Positions 13,245 through 20,305 of a stretch of 22,285 nucleotides of DNA are shown piece by piece. Numbering within the stretch: the stretch's first letter is position 1; each line of letters starts with the position of its first letter. The notes below the pieces were generated by a model, which saw only the letters and a list, made by a program, of their open reading frames with translations, did not search any database and was not told the DNA's origin. The stretch comes from DSOT01 sp052386775 (GTDB lineage: Bacteria > Pseudomonadota > Gammaproteobacteria > Burkholderiales > SG8-41), in the NCBI GenBank assembly GCA_052386775.1, contig JBQTJV010000376.1:1-22285 (forward strand). Direction: 5' to 3'. The translations under genes and the position numbers were made by a program.

Positions 13245-13913
13245 TCAGGGCCTCGCCGGCTGGAAGACGAGGAAGAACTGGTTCGGCAGAAAGCCATGCT
13301 CTTCCAGCAGCCGGTATCCGGCGCGCTCCAGTTCACTCTTCACGCGCCCGGGCGCGATGCGCGTGCGTTTCGGCGGGCCCTGCGGCGCATCCATCGTGAA
13401 GTCGATGATGGCGAGCCGCCCGCCGGCGTTCAGGGACTGCTGGAGCTTCCGGAAGTACGCTTCGCGTCCCTCGATATGATGATAGACGTTCACCAGGATG
13501 ACGAGATCCGCTTTCTCCGGCAGCCGCGGGTTGTCGGGTGAGGCGGTGACGGCGATGAGATTCTTCAAACCATCGCGCTGCGCCCGCTCGGCGAGATGCT
13601 TCACCATGTCAGCTTCGGTATCGACGCCGTAGACCTTCCCTTTGGGCGCCATGCGGGCGAAGCGCACCGCGAAATAGCCCGTGCCCGCGCCGATGTCGGC
13701 GATGACCGCATCGGGTTTGAGCTTCAGCGCCTGGATCACCTCGTGCGGCATCTGCCAGGCGTCCCGCTTGGGGTCATCGAAAATCTTCGACCACTTTTCG
13801 GCATCGCCGAAGCTGTGCTGATGGCTATGAGGGGTTTGGGCCGCCGCCTGCCCCGCGGTGAGTGCAGCAAGCCCTACTATGCAAGCCGCACGCCGTAAAA
13901 ATCGTGTATTCAC
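13245..13913 (-). CDS. class I SAM-dependent methyltransferase with apparent signal peptide
   Basis: This 222-residue protein combines an N-terminal signal-like segment (RRAACIVGLAALTAGQAAAQ, about 7-26) and a His-rich HSHQHSF. A Rossmann methyltransferase follows, with motif I ADIGAGTGYFAVRFA near 72-86, an acidic GVDTEAD near 95-101, and a VNVYHHI region near 140-146. The class normally works in the cytoplasm, where SAM is found, so an exported version is odd. Either the segment is an uncleaved membrane anchor or the donor is not SAM. The start is GTG with GGAG 8 nt upstream, and a hairpin lies further upstream at 13935-13961. Substrate unknown. It is preceded on the same strand by the Met/His-rich protein gene and converges with the MerR-type gene (9 bases between stops). 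Confidence 0.82.
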   Translation of the reverse strand: MNTRFLRRAACIVGLAALTAGQAAAQTPHSHQHSFGDAEKWSKIFDDPKRDAWQMPHEVIQALKLKPDAVIADIGAGTGYFAVRFARMAPKGKVYGVDTEADMVKHLAERAQRDGLKNLIAVTASPDNPRLPEKADLVILVNVYHHIEGREAYFRKLQQSLNAGGRLAIIDFTMDAPQGPPKRTRIAPGRVKSELERAGYRLLEEHGFLPNQFFLVFQPARP

Positions 13914-13934
13914 TTGCTCGTCTCCTCGGATGAC

Positions 13935-13961
13935 GAGGCGGACCCGGCCGGGGTCCGCCTC
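13935..13961. repeat. 11-bp perfect stem-loop between two minus-strand genes
   Basis: GAGGCGGACCC (13935-13945) pairs perfectly with GGGTCCGCCTC (13951-13961) around a five-base loop. On the plus strand it is followed by CTTTT, like a weak intrinsic terminator for antisense transcription. On the minus strand, where the flanking genes lie, there is no U-run, so it more likely separates or stabilises parts of that mRNA. Confidence 0.55.
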
Positions 13962-14009
13962 CTTTTGCCAGCCGCAATTTTAGTGCGTATGTTCGGTTGT
14001 GGAAGCCGG

Positions 14010-14381
14010 CTACTGCGCCGCTCCACCCTGCGGCCCGCGATGCTCATGCTGCATGCCGCCCCGCTCCTGCATGCGCTTGTGCATTTCCGCGCGCCGTGCG
14101 TCCGCGAGCTTGCGACGCTCTTCGGGGGTGGCGTTTTGCATCTTCTCGCGGAAAGCGGTGCGCTCTTCCGCGGTCATCCCCTGGGGGCCGTGCCCGCGGC
14201 CTTCTCCCATGCCGTGCATGCCGCCGTGCTCCATGCCGCCTTTCATGCCGTGTTGCATGCCGCCGTGCGCGCCGGGTCCCATCCCGCCGCCGGTTTGGCC
14301 CGGGTGGGCGTAGACGGCTGTTGCGAGGCCGAGGCTCAACGACAATGCGATTCCCGTTGCGATTTTCTGCGAGCGTTTCAT
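14010..14381 (-). CDS. Met/His/Gly-rich periplasmic protein, Spy/CpxP-like
   Basis: This 123-residue protein has a signal peptide (about 1-26, KRSQKIATGIALSLSLGLATA, ending VYA). A Gly/His/Met-rich stretch follows (about 27-68) with repeated HGGM, MKGG and MHGM motifs. Next come two short amphipathic helices containing MTAEERTAFREKM and TPEERRKLADARR, which resemble the LTxxQ-type helices of Spy and CpxP chaperones. The tail is again Met/His-rich. Dense Met and His suggest copper or silver binding in the periplasm (inference). It lies divergent to the two-component pair at 14627, with a nested inverted repeat between, so that system may control it. The ATG at 14381 has AAGGA 8 nt upstream; an earlier ATG at 14423 would put charged residues before the signal. 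Confidence 0.75.
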   Translation of the reverse strand: MKRSQKIATGIALSLSLGLATAVYAHPGQTGGGMGPGAHGGMQHGMKGGMEHGGMHGMGEGRGHGPQGMTAEERTAFREKMQNATPEERRKLADARRAEMHKRMQERGGMQHEHRGPQGGAAQ

Positions 14382-14515
14382 GATCGAGTCCTTATCAGTG
14401 GGGTGAGTTGGGTTTTGCTTCACGGCCCGCCGGCGCTTTCTTGCCGGGCGGACTTGGCTCAGCAGTTGTGATTAAAGCAATAAACTGTAAGCGCACCATG
14501 TCAGGCAAGGCGTTT

Positions 14516-14564
14516 TTTGTATCGCAGGCTTGCAACCGGGCGGGTTGTAACACTGCGATACAAA
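14516..14564. promoter_or_regulatory. 49-base nested inverted repeat between the Met/His-rich gene and the response-regulator gene
   Basis: Outer arms TTTGTATCGCAG (14516-14527) and CTGCGATACAAA (14553-14564) are perfect 12-bp complements. Inside, TTGCAACC (14530-14537) pairs with GGTTGTAA (14543-14550), one pair being G-T, around a five-base loop. The inner part also holds TTGCAAC and TTGTAAC as direct repeats 15 bases apart. The location suggests an operator for the OmpR-type regulator. It could also fold as RNA; the plus strand has five T's right after it. Confidence 0.5.
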
Positions 14565-14626
14565 TTTTTCGGGCAAGGGCAGGGCGCGGGGCGGCGCGGC
14601 GCGGGGCTGTCGCTTAACATAGCGTC

Positions 14627-15349
14627 ATGAGCGCCCAGGACCACCTTCTGATCGTCGACGACGACGCCGAAATACGCGGCCTGCTGCGCGAATACTTCGA
14701 GAAGAACGGCTACCGCGTCAGCCTAGCGGCGGACGGAAAGGGATTATGGGCAGCCTTCAGCGTGGGGCAACCCGATCTCGTCGTCCTCGATCTCATGCTT
14801 CCCGGGGATGACGGCTTCACGCTGTGCCGCGAGCTGCGCGCGCGCTCCGACGTGCCGATCATCATGCTCACCGCGCGGGGCGAGGACACCGATCGCATCG
14901 TCGGTCTGGAACTCGGCGCGGACGACTACCTTGCGAAGCCGTTCAACGCGCGGGAGCTGCTCGCGCGGGTGAAGAGCGTGCTGCGGCGGATGCGCGCGCT
15001 GCCGAGAAATCTGAAGCCGGATACGGTGAGCGGCCTGCGCTTCGCCGGCTGGATGCTCGACCTCGGAACCCGCAATCTCACCTCCCCCCAGGGCGTCGTC
15101 ATCGCGTTGAGCGGTACCGAATTCCGGCTGCTGCGTACTTTTCTGAGCCATCCGAACCGCGTGCTGACGCGCGAGCAGTTGATCGATCTCATGCTGTCGC
15201 GCGATGCGGCGCCGTTCGACCGCGCCATCGACGTGCAGGTAAGCCGCCTGCGCCAGCGGCTCGGTGAAGATGCCAAGGAGCCGGCGATCATCAAGACCGT
15301 GCGCAGCCAGGGCTATGTGCTCGCCGCGCAGGTCGAGGAACTGCGCTGA
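14627..15349 (+). CDS. OmpR-family response regulator
   Basis: This 240-residue protein has a receiver domain (about 5-120) with the acidic trio Asp11-Asp12-Asp13, phospho-acceptor Asp55, Thr82 and Lys104. A winged-helix DNA-binding domain follows (about 145-235) with GTEFRLLRTFLSHPNRVLTR, then DVQVSRLRQRLG and the terminal wing TVRSQGYVLA. The stop overlaps the start of the kinase gene (TGATG), so the pair is translated together. By neighbourhood its targets are likely its own operon and the divergent Met/His-rich gene, through the inverted repeat at 14516-14564. Which metal or stress it responds to cannot be read from the sequence. Confidence 0.95.
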   Translation: MSAQDHLLIVDDDAEIRGLLREYFEKNGYRVSLAADGKGLWAAFSVGQPDLVVLDLMLPGDDGFTLCRELRARSDVPIIMLTARGEDTDRIVGLELGADDYLAKPFNARELLARVKSVLRRMRALPRNLKPDTVSGLRFAGWMLDLGTRNLTSPQGVVIALSGTEFRLLRTFLSHPNRVLTREQLIDLMLSRDAAPFDRAIDVQVSRLRQRLGEDAKEPAIIKTVRSQGYVLAAQVEELR

Positions 15350-16782
15350 TGCGATTTGTGCCGCGCTCGCTGTTCAGCCGCTTGGTCCTGGTGCTGATCG
15401 CCGTGCTGGCCCTCGCGCAAGTGCTGGGCCTGGCGGTTCACCTGCACGAGCGCGGCGAATTGCTGTCGCAGGCGAGCGGCATGCGTTCGGCGCAGCGCAT
15501 TGCCGATATCGTGCAGTTGCTGGATTCGATGAGCGCGGAGGAGCGACGCCGGATCGTGCAGGTGCTGAGTGCGCCGCCCATCACCATACGGCTGGGCGAC
15601 AAGCCGCTCTCGCACATCGAACAGGACGCCGACCAGACGGCCCGCGCCGCGATCTTCAGCGCGATGTTGCGCCGCTTTATCGGCGAGGGTCGCGCGGTGC
15701 AGGTCGCGGTGACGGCGGGCCCCTATTTAATGCCGCGCGAGATGCACGGGTTCAGAAATCCCGAGTGGCGTGGGATGGGCATGGGGCCCGGTGGCGGGCG
15801 TTACGGCCCGCAGGCGGGATTTTCCTTCGTCGCGCAGGTCCGTCTGACCGACGCCACCCTCGTCACCTTCGATTCGCGGCAGCCGGCCCACACCGCGTCC
15901 TGGCCCTATCGCCTGCTGCTGAGCCTGGCGGTTCTCTTCGTGGCCGTCATCGTGGTCTCGCTGATCGCGGTGCACTGGGTAACGCGCCCGCTGAAGCGGC
16001 TGTCGGATGCCGCCGAGGCGCTGGGCCAGAACATCGATCGCGCGCCGCTCGACGAAAACGGGCCCGAGGAGGTGGTTCGCGCGGCGCGGGCGTTCAATCG
16101 CATGCAGGCGCGCCTGCAGGGGTATATCCGCGACCGCACGCGCGTCCTGGCCGCGATGTCGCACGATCTCAAGACCCCGATCACGCGCCTGCGGCTGCGC
16201 GCCGAGCTGCTCGATGAGGCGGAGCATCGCCAGCGTTTCACGCGCGACCTCGACGAGATGGAAACCATGGTGGCGGCGACACTCGACTTTCTGCGCGGAC
16301 TGGAGAGCGGTGAAGCGGCGAAACCGATGGACGTCATGGCTCTGCTGGAAAGCCTGCAGGCCGATCTGGCCGAGACCGGGGGTGAGGTGGAGATCGAGGG
16401 CCGGGCGGTCAACCCCTATCCGGGCAAGCCCCAGGCCCTGAAGCGGTGTCTGCGCAACCTGGTGGAGAACGCGGTCAAGTATGGAAAGCGCGCGCACGTC
16501 GTGGTGGAGGACGATGACGCTCGGTTGCGTATCCGCATCCAGGACGAAGGTCCCGGCTTGCCGCCCGAGGAGCTGGAGAAAGTCTTCGAGCCCTTCTACC
16601 GCACGGAGCAATCGCGCAGCCGGGAGACCGGCGGCACCGGGCTCGGACTGACGATCGCGCGCAATATCGCCGAGGCGCATGGCGGCCGGCTGGAGCTTTC
16701 CAATCGGCACGCGGGCGGACTTGAAGCGCGGCTGTCCTTGCCGCGCCCCGCCGGCGTTGCAGCGACCCTTGGCGCGTCCTGA
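15349..16782 (+). CDS. membrane sensor histidine kinase
   Basis: This 477-residue protein has membrane helices near 10-30 and 185-207 enclosing a periplasmic sensor region of about 150 residues. HAMP (about 207-262), a HisKA dimerisation domain with phospho-acceptor His272 (SHDLKTP), and an ATPase domain follow. The ATPase shows N box NLVENAVKYG, G1 DEGPGLP, F box EPFYR and G2 GGTGLGL. The sensor loop contains a Met/Gly/Arg patch (RGMGMGPGGGRYGP, about residues 142-155) whose composition echoes the Met/His-rich periplasmic protein encoded next door, so copper or silver sensing is a reasonable guess. A short gap of 6 bases leads to the membrane-protein gene at 16789. Confidence 0.95.
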   Translation: MRFVPRSLFSRLVLVLIAVLALAQVLGLAVHLHERGELLSQASGMRSAQRIADIVQLLDSMSAEERRRIVQVLSAPPITIRLGDKPLSHIEQDADQTARAAIFSAMLRRFIGEGRAVQVAVTAGPYLMPREMHGFRNPEWRGMGMGPGGGRYGPQAGFSFVAQVRLTDATLVTFDSRQPAHTASWPYRLLLSLAVLFVAVIVVSLIAVHWVTRPLKRLSDAAEALGQNIDRAPLDENGPEEVVRAARAFNRMQARLQGYIRDRTRVLAAMSHDLKTPITRLRLRAELLDEAEHRQRFTRDLDEMETMVAATLDFLRGLESGEAAKPMDVMALLESLQADLAETGGEVEIEGRAVNPYPGKPQALKRCLRNLVENAVKYGKRAHVVVEDDDARLRIRIQDEGPGLPPEELEKVFEPFYRTEQSRSRETGGTGLGLTIARNIAEAHGGRLELSNRHAGGLEARLSLPRPAGVAATLGAS

Positions 16783-16788
16783 CCCGCC

Positions 16789-17496
16789 GTGGCGAATAAG
16801 GACCGCAGCGGCGAGTGGTTCGTCCCATCGTTCGGTCCGCCGTGGTTCCGTAGTTGCGTCGGCCTGCTCTTTCTTCCGTACACCGGCATGGTGCTTTCCT
16901 ATGTGGTCATCGGCTCGATGCTGGCCGAAACGGTCCATTGGGATCGGGTGTGGGCCCTAGTCGCGATCTATTTTCTGGGGCTCGGCATCGCGGCTCACGC
17001 GCTCGATGCGCTCGGCAGTTCGGGCGTAAAGCCCTGGGGTCTCGTGTTCAGCCGGGCGCAGCTGTGGGGGCTCGCCGCCGTTTCCATCGTCGGCGCCTAC
17101 ACCATCGGGATTTATTACATGGTGCTCTATGCGCCGCTGCTCTGGCCGATCGCGATTGCGGAAGGCTTCTTCGTGTTCGCCTATAACCTCGAGTGGTTCA
17201 AGGGCCGCTTTCACACCGACGCCTGGTTTGCGTTCTCGTGGGGCAGCCTGCCGGTATTGGCGGGCTATGTCCTGCAGGCAAACAGCGTTTCATTCGCGGT
17301 GCTGATCGTCGCGGCCAGCATGGGCGCGCTGAGCCTGGTGGAGATCAAGGCATCGCGCCCGTACAAGGAAATGAAGCGGGCAGAGGGTGCCGCGACGCAT
17401 CCACAGGTACGCCAGCTCGAGGCGATCCTCAAGTGCATCAGCCTTGGCGTTATTCTGCTCGGCGCCGGCATGGCCGCGTGGCGCGCGTTTGGCTGA
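16789..17496 (+). CDS. polytopic membrane protein, possibly UbiA-like
   Basis: This 235-residue protein has about seven hydrophobic helices spread over the full length. The segments AAHALDALG near 65-73 and YNLEWFKGRFHTDAWFAFSWGSLPVL near 134-159 (ends shown) resemble positions of UbiA prenyltransferase-like proteins. The classic Asp-rich NDxxDxxxD motifs are missing, so a transferase activity cannot be claimed. Start is GTG, 6 bases after the kinase stop with no clear ribosome site, which suggests coupled translation with the two-component genes. Its job within that operon is unknown; a membrane lipid or quinone-linked function is speculation. Confidence 0.7.
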   Translation: MANKDRSGEWFVPSFGPPWFRSCVGLLFLPYTGMVLSYVVIGSMLAETVHWDRVWALVAIYFLGLGIAAHALDALGSSGVKPWGLVFSRAQLWGLAAVSIVGAYTIGIYYMVLYAPLLWPIAIAEGFFVFAYNLEWFKGRFHTDAWFAFSWGSLPVLAGYVLQANSVSFAVLIVAASMGALSLVEIKASRPYKEMKRAEGAATHPQVRQLEAILKCISLGVILLGAGMAAWRAFG

Positions 17497-17517
17497 GGGC
17501 GGAGAAGTTCAGGAAAA

Positions 17518-18219
17518 CTACTTGCGCGCCGTCACGATGGCGGATCCGTGCATCGTCAGCGGCTCAATGCGGACTTCGCGAAACGCATTCTGCCGCAGTG
17601 AAGCGTCGAGTTCGTCCACCCAGCGCGTCTCGCGGATCAGCTCGGGCAGACCGAAGAAAATCTCGCGCCATGCAGGAAACACGCGGCTGCCCACGGATTG
17701 CATCATTCTGAAATAGGTGCGCCAGACGAACCGTAGCGTTGCCGTCGGCGGATAGATGAAGTCGTGCATCAGCACGAGCCCGCCAGCGGCAAGCATGTCG
17801 CGCGTATTTCGCGTGAGGATCGGCAGATCGGCGTATTTCGCCAGATACGAAGAGCACACGCAATCGAACGGCTCCTCTGACATGTAGTCTTCCGCGCGGC
17901 TCAGGACCAGCTCCACGTTGCGCAGACCGAGGCGGCGCACTTTGTCGCGCGCGTGCTGCAGGTACTCATCGCGCAGCTCGACGCCGGTCACCTGGCAATC
18001 GGGATAGCGCTGTGCGATGGCAATCGTCAATATTCCCGTGCCGCAGGCGAAATCCAGAATGCGCGACGGTTTGGGCGGAAGCAGGGCCAGGATGCGGCGC
18101 TTCCAGTGGCCGTCGATGCCGAACGTCGCGAAGTTGACCATGAAGTCGTAGCTCGACCCCGTCCCGCTGAAAAAGCGGTGAACGAGCTGGAGCCGGCCTT
18201 CGTGCTCGACCGTTGCCAA
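17518..18219 (-). CDS. UbiE/MenG-like class I SAM-dependent methyltransferase
   Basis: This 233-residue protein has a UbiE-like beginning (VHRFFSGTGSSYDFM, then FGIDGHWKRRI) and the methyltransferase fold: motif I LDFACGTGILTIAIA near 55-69, acidic GVELRDEYL near 77-85, and VCSSYLAKY near 119-127. UbiE/MenG enzymes C-methylate quinone precursors, but many relatives methylate other small molecules. The gene lies away from ubiquinone genes, so the substrate is unsure. The start is taken as TTG at 18219 because AAGGA lies 6 nt before it; a TTG at 18225 abuts that site. It converges with the 16789 gene, 21 bases between stops. Confidence 0.85.
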   Translation of the reverse strand: MATVEHEGRLQLVHRFFSGTGSSYDFMVNFATFGIDGHWKRRILALLPPKPSRILDFACGTGILTIAIAQRYPDCQVTGVELRDEYLQHARDKVRRLGLRNVELVLSRAEDYMSEEPFDCVCSSYLAKYADLPILTRNTRDMLAAGGLVLMHDFIYPPTATLRFVWRTYFRMMQSVGSRVFPAWREIFFGLPELIRETRWVDELDASLRQNAFREVRIEPLTMHGSAIVTARK

Positions 18220-18275
18220 CGTCAATCCTTCTCGAAAAACGCGGCCGCTCGCATTGCGGGCTCTGTCTGGCGCGC

Positions 18276-18626
18276 TTAAAGGTCGATGCCTACCTTGCCG
18301 AGCAGCGGAACCGCGATCAGATAGCAGACCAACATCACGCAGATCGAAATCCCCAGGCTCGGGTAGAAGCCGAGCCCATGCCTGAGGAGGGCGGGCAACA
18401 CGAGAAACATGGGCAGCGTGGGCAGCACGAGCCAGAACGTGCTTACGGAAAGCTCGGAGATGCGTTCGACGTCGCGCGTATCGACGTAGAGCCAGACCAT
18501 CGCGAGAATCGAGATCAGCGGCAGCGACTTGATGAGCGCGCCGAGCGTCGCGTTGGCTTTCGCCACCTCGGACACGATGACGATAATCGCCGCGGACAGA
18601 ATGAGCTTGGTAGCGTAGTAGAGCAT
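18276..18626 (-). CDS. DUF3147-family membrane protein
   Basis: This 116-residue protein is made of four predicted hydrophobic helices (about 3-22, 33-48, 60-78 and 91-111). The order and the conserved-looking KSLPLISILAMVWLYVDT with an ending GLGFYPSLGISICVM fit the DUF3147 family of small membrane proteins. Function is unknown. The ATG at 18626 is preferred because the frame above it is antisense-like sequence overlapping the regulator gene. It lies between an ArsR-rhodanese regulator (starting 38 bases beyond its own start) and a methyltransferase on the same strand, so these three genes may form one operon under the operator at 19345-19366. Confidence 0.8.
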   Translation of the reverse strand: MLYYATKLILSAAIIVIVSEVAKANATLGALIKSLPLISILAMVWLYVDTRDVERISELSVSTFWLVLPTLPMFLVLPALLRHGLGFYPSLGISICVMLVCYLIAVPLLGKVGIDL

Positions 18627-18663
18627 AAGAACTCGCGTGCTTGTGGAAGCCGCGGCGAAGCCG

Positions 18664-19320
18664 TCATTCGACAGGCAGCCCCGCCACTTTCCATTCCGGA
18701 AAACCGGTCTCGAGGCGCCGCGCCTGGAATCCCCTGTCCCTGAATCGCGCCACCGCTTCGAAGGACAGGATGCAAAAAGGACCGCGGCAATAAGCGACGA
18801 TATCCCGATCGCGCGGCAGTGTGTCGGCATGCCGGTCGATCTCGCTGAGCGGCACGTTGATCGCACCCGGCAGATGGCCGTTCCGGTATTCCTCTTCCGG
18901 CCGTACATCCACGACGGTCACCAGGCCCTCGCGCAACCGCTCCGTGAGGTCCTTCACCGAGACCGGTTCCAGACTGTCCTTGCTGCTCAAATACGCGTTG
19001 ACGAGCCGGGTCACCTCGGCGAGGTTGTGCTGCGCGACTTCCTGCAGCGCCGCCAGAAGTTTGATCACCCCACCGCCGGAGACGCTGTAGAAAACGAACA
19101 GCCCTTCCTTGCGCGCCGTCACGAGCCCTGCGGAACGCAGCACTTGCAGATGGCGGGAGGTGTTCGCCACGGAGAGTCCCGAGAGCTTGGCCAGCGCCTC
19201 GACGCTGCGCTCGCCTTGCGCGAGAAACTCCAGCATCTCGAGCCGGTTGCCGCTGCCGAGCGCCTTGCTGACGCGTCCGAACTCGTTGAACAGCAAGGCT
19301 TTAACGTTCCTGGTTGACAT
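18664..19320 (-). CDS. ArsR-type winged-helix regulator fused to a rhodanese domain
   Basis: This 218-residue protein has an ArsR/SmtB winged helix (about 10-100) with recognition region LSGLSVANTSRHLQVLRSAGLV, followed by a rhodanese domain (about 118-215) showing VVDVRPEEEYRNGHLPGAIN and the active-site loop Cys178-Arg-Gly-Pro-Phe-Cys183. The usual ArsR metal-binding cysteines (ELCVCD) are absent. The only two cysteines in the whole protein are these two in the rhodanese loop. Sensing is therefore likely through sulfur or persulfide at the rhodanese site rather than metal at the DNA-binding domain (inference). Related fusions are known, with functions rarely tested. Its start lies beside its own operator (19345-19366). 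The downstream neighbour on the strand is DUF3147. Confidence 0.9.
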   Translation of the reverse strand: MSTRNVKALLFNEFGRVSKALGSGNRLEMLEFLAQGERSVEALAKLSGLSVANTSRHLQVLRSAGLVTARKEGLFVFYSVSGGGVIKLLAALQEVAQHNLAEVTRLVNAYLSSKDSLEPVSVKDLTERLREGLVTVVDVRPEEEYRNGHLPGAINVPLSEIDRHADTLPRDRDIVAYCRGPFCILSFEAVARFRDRGFQARRLETGFPEWKVAGLPVE

Positions 19321-19344
19321 CGTTGTGGCAGCTTCCTACACTAG

Positions 19345-19366
19345 TATTCAACTAATCAATTGAATA
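19345..19366. promoter_or_regulatory. operator-like inverted repeat for the ArsR-type regulator
   Basis: TATTCAA (19345-19351) and TTGAATA (19360-19366) are perfect 7-bp arms separated by eight bases. The arms lie next to the -10 element of the regulator's own promoter (19366-19371), as expected for autorepression by an ArsR-family dimer. Confidence 0.65.
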
Positions 19367-19394
19367 GTATATCCGAGTCCTAATGCGCTTCCAA
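19366..19394 (-). promoter_or_regulatory. sigma70-type promoter of the ArsR-rhodanese gene
   Basis: On the minus strand TTGGAA (19394-19389), a 17-base spacer and TATACT (19371-19366) precede a start near 19359, inside the inverted repeat. No equally convincing promoter is visible for the plus-strand gene at 19399. Confidence 0.6.
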
Positions 19395-19398
19395 CGCC

Positions 19399-20277
19399 AT
19401 GGCCGCAAGTATGCTGGACTTGCTCGTTGAATACGAGGCCGAACTGCGATTCGGCCTGTTCCTGCTCGGCTTTGCGGCGCTGGCAGGCTGGGAATGGGCG
19501 GCCCCACGGCGAGCATTGAGCGTGCCCCCAGCGCGGCGCTGGTTTTCCAATCTGGCGCTCGCGCTCCTCAACGTGGTCAGCGTGCGCCTCATCGCGCCGG
19601 CCGCTGCGGTGGGCGTTGCGGCGCTGGCCCAGCAGCGCGGTGCGGGGCTATTGCACGCGGTTCAGTGGCCAGAGCCGGTCGAGATCCTGCTTGCCGTCAT
19701 CGTGCTCGATCTCGCCATTTATTTGCAGCACGTCATGTTTCATGCCGTGCCGCTGCTGTGGCGCCTCCATCGCGTTCATCACGCCGACCTCGACTTCGAC
19801 GTGACGACCGGCACGCGTTTTCATCCGGCCGAGATCCTGCTGTCCCTGGCCATCAAGGCGGGCGTGATACTGGCGCTCGGCGCGCCGATGGCCGCGGTGC
19901 TGGTCTTCGAGATCGCGCTCAATCTCGCTTCGATGTTCAACCACGCCAACGTCCGCATCGCGGCAGGGGTGGATAAGGCATTGAGGATCTTCCTCGTGAC
20001 ACCCGAGATGCACCGCGTTCACCACTCCGTGCATCGAGACGAGGCCGATCGGAATTTCGGCTTTTGCCTGCCGTGGTGGGATCACATTTTTGGCACTTAT
20101 CTGGGCCAGCCGCGCGACGGGCACGAGCGCATGACGCTCGGCATCCCGGCGTTTCGCGAGCCCGGGCATTGCGCCACGTTGGGCGGCATGCTATTGCTTC
20201 CGTTCAGGTCTGAACAACGTCGTACCTCGACCGCGGGCAAGCCGTTCGGCGGGGCGGGCGAAGGGGCTGGTTTCTGA
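19399..20277 (+). CDS. sterol desaturase/fatty acid hydroxylase-family membrane protein
   Basis: This 292-residue protein has four or so membrane helices and the eight-His di-iron pattern of the family: HVMFH near 110-114, HRVHHAD near 124-130, and HRVHHSVHRDE near 203-213. Together with a conserved WWDHIFGTY near 225-233, this marks a membrane hydroxylase or desaturase acting on lipids, carotenoids or hopanoid-like substrates. The exact substrate cannot be told. The last 30 residues are hydrophilic. There is no clear ribosome site before the ATG. It diverges from the ArsR-rhodanese gene and is followed 28 bases later by a methyltransferase, so a small lipid-modifying operon is plausible. Confidence 0.9.
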   Translation: MAASMLDLLVEYEAELRFGLFLLGFAALAGWEWAAPRRALSVPPARRWFSNLALALLNVVSVRLIAPAAAVGVAALAQQRGAGLLHAVQWPEPVEILLAVIVLDLAIYLQHVMFHAVPLLWRLHRVHHADLDFDVTTGTRFHPAEILLSLAIKAGVILALGAPMAAVLVFEIALNLASMFNHANVRIAAGVDKALRIFLVTPEMHRVHHSVHRDEADRNFGFCLPWWDHIFGTYLGQPRDGHERMTLGIPAFREPGHCATLGGMLLLPFRSEQRRTSTAGKPFGGAGEGAGF

Positions 20278-20305
20278 AGCGGATGCGGCACGCCGGGTAG
20301 CGAAA

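Noticed and set aside
14516..14569. Nested inverted repeat as a plain intrinsic terminator
   Set aside because: It does have five T's on the plus side, but no plus-strand gene ends upstream of it, and the stem is AT-rich and interrupted, so an operator or leader role is more likely.
15727..16938. Minus-strand open frame of 403 codons opposite the sensor kinase
   Set aside because: It has no domain and no ribosome site, and it overlaps a kinase with complete motifs on the plus strand.
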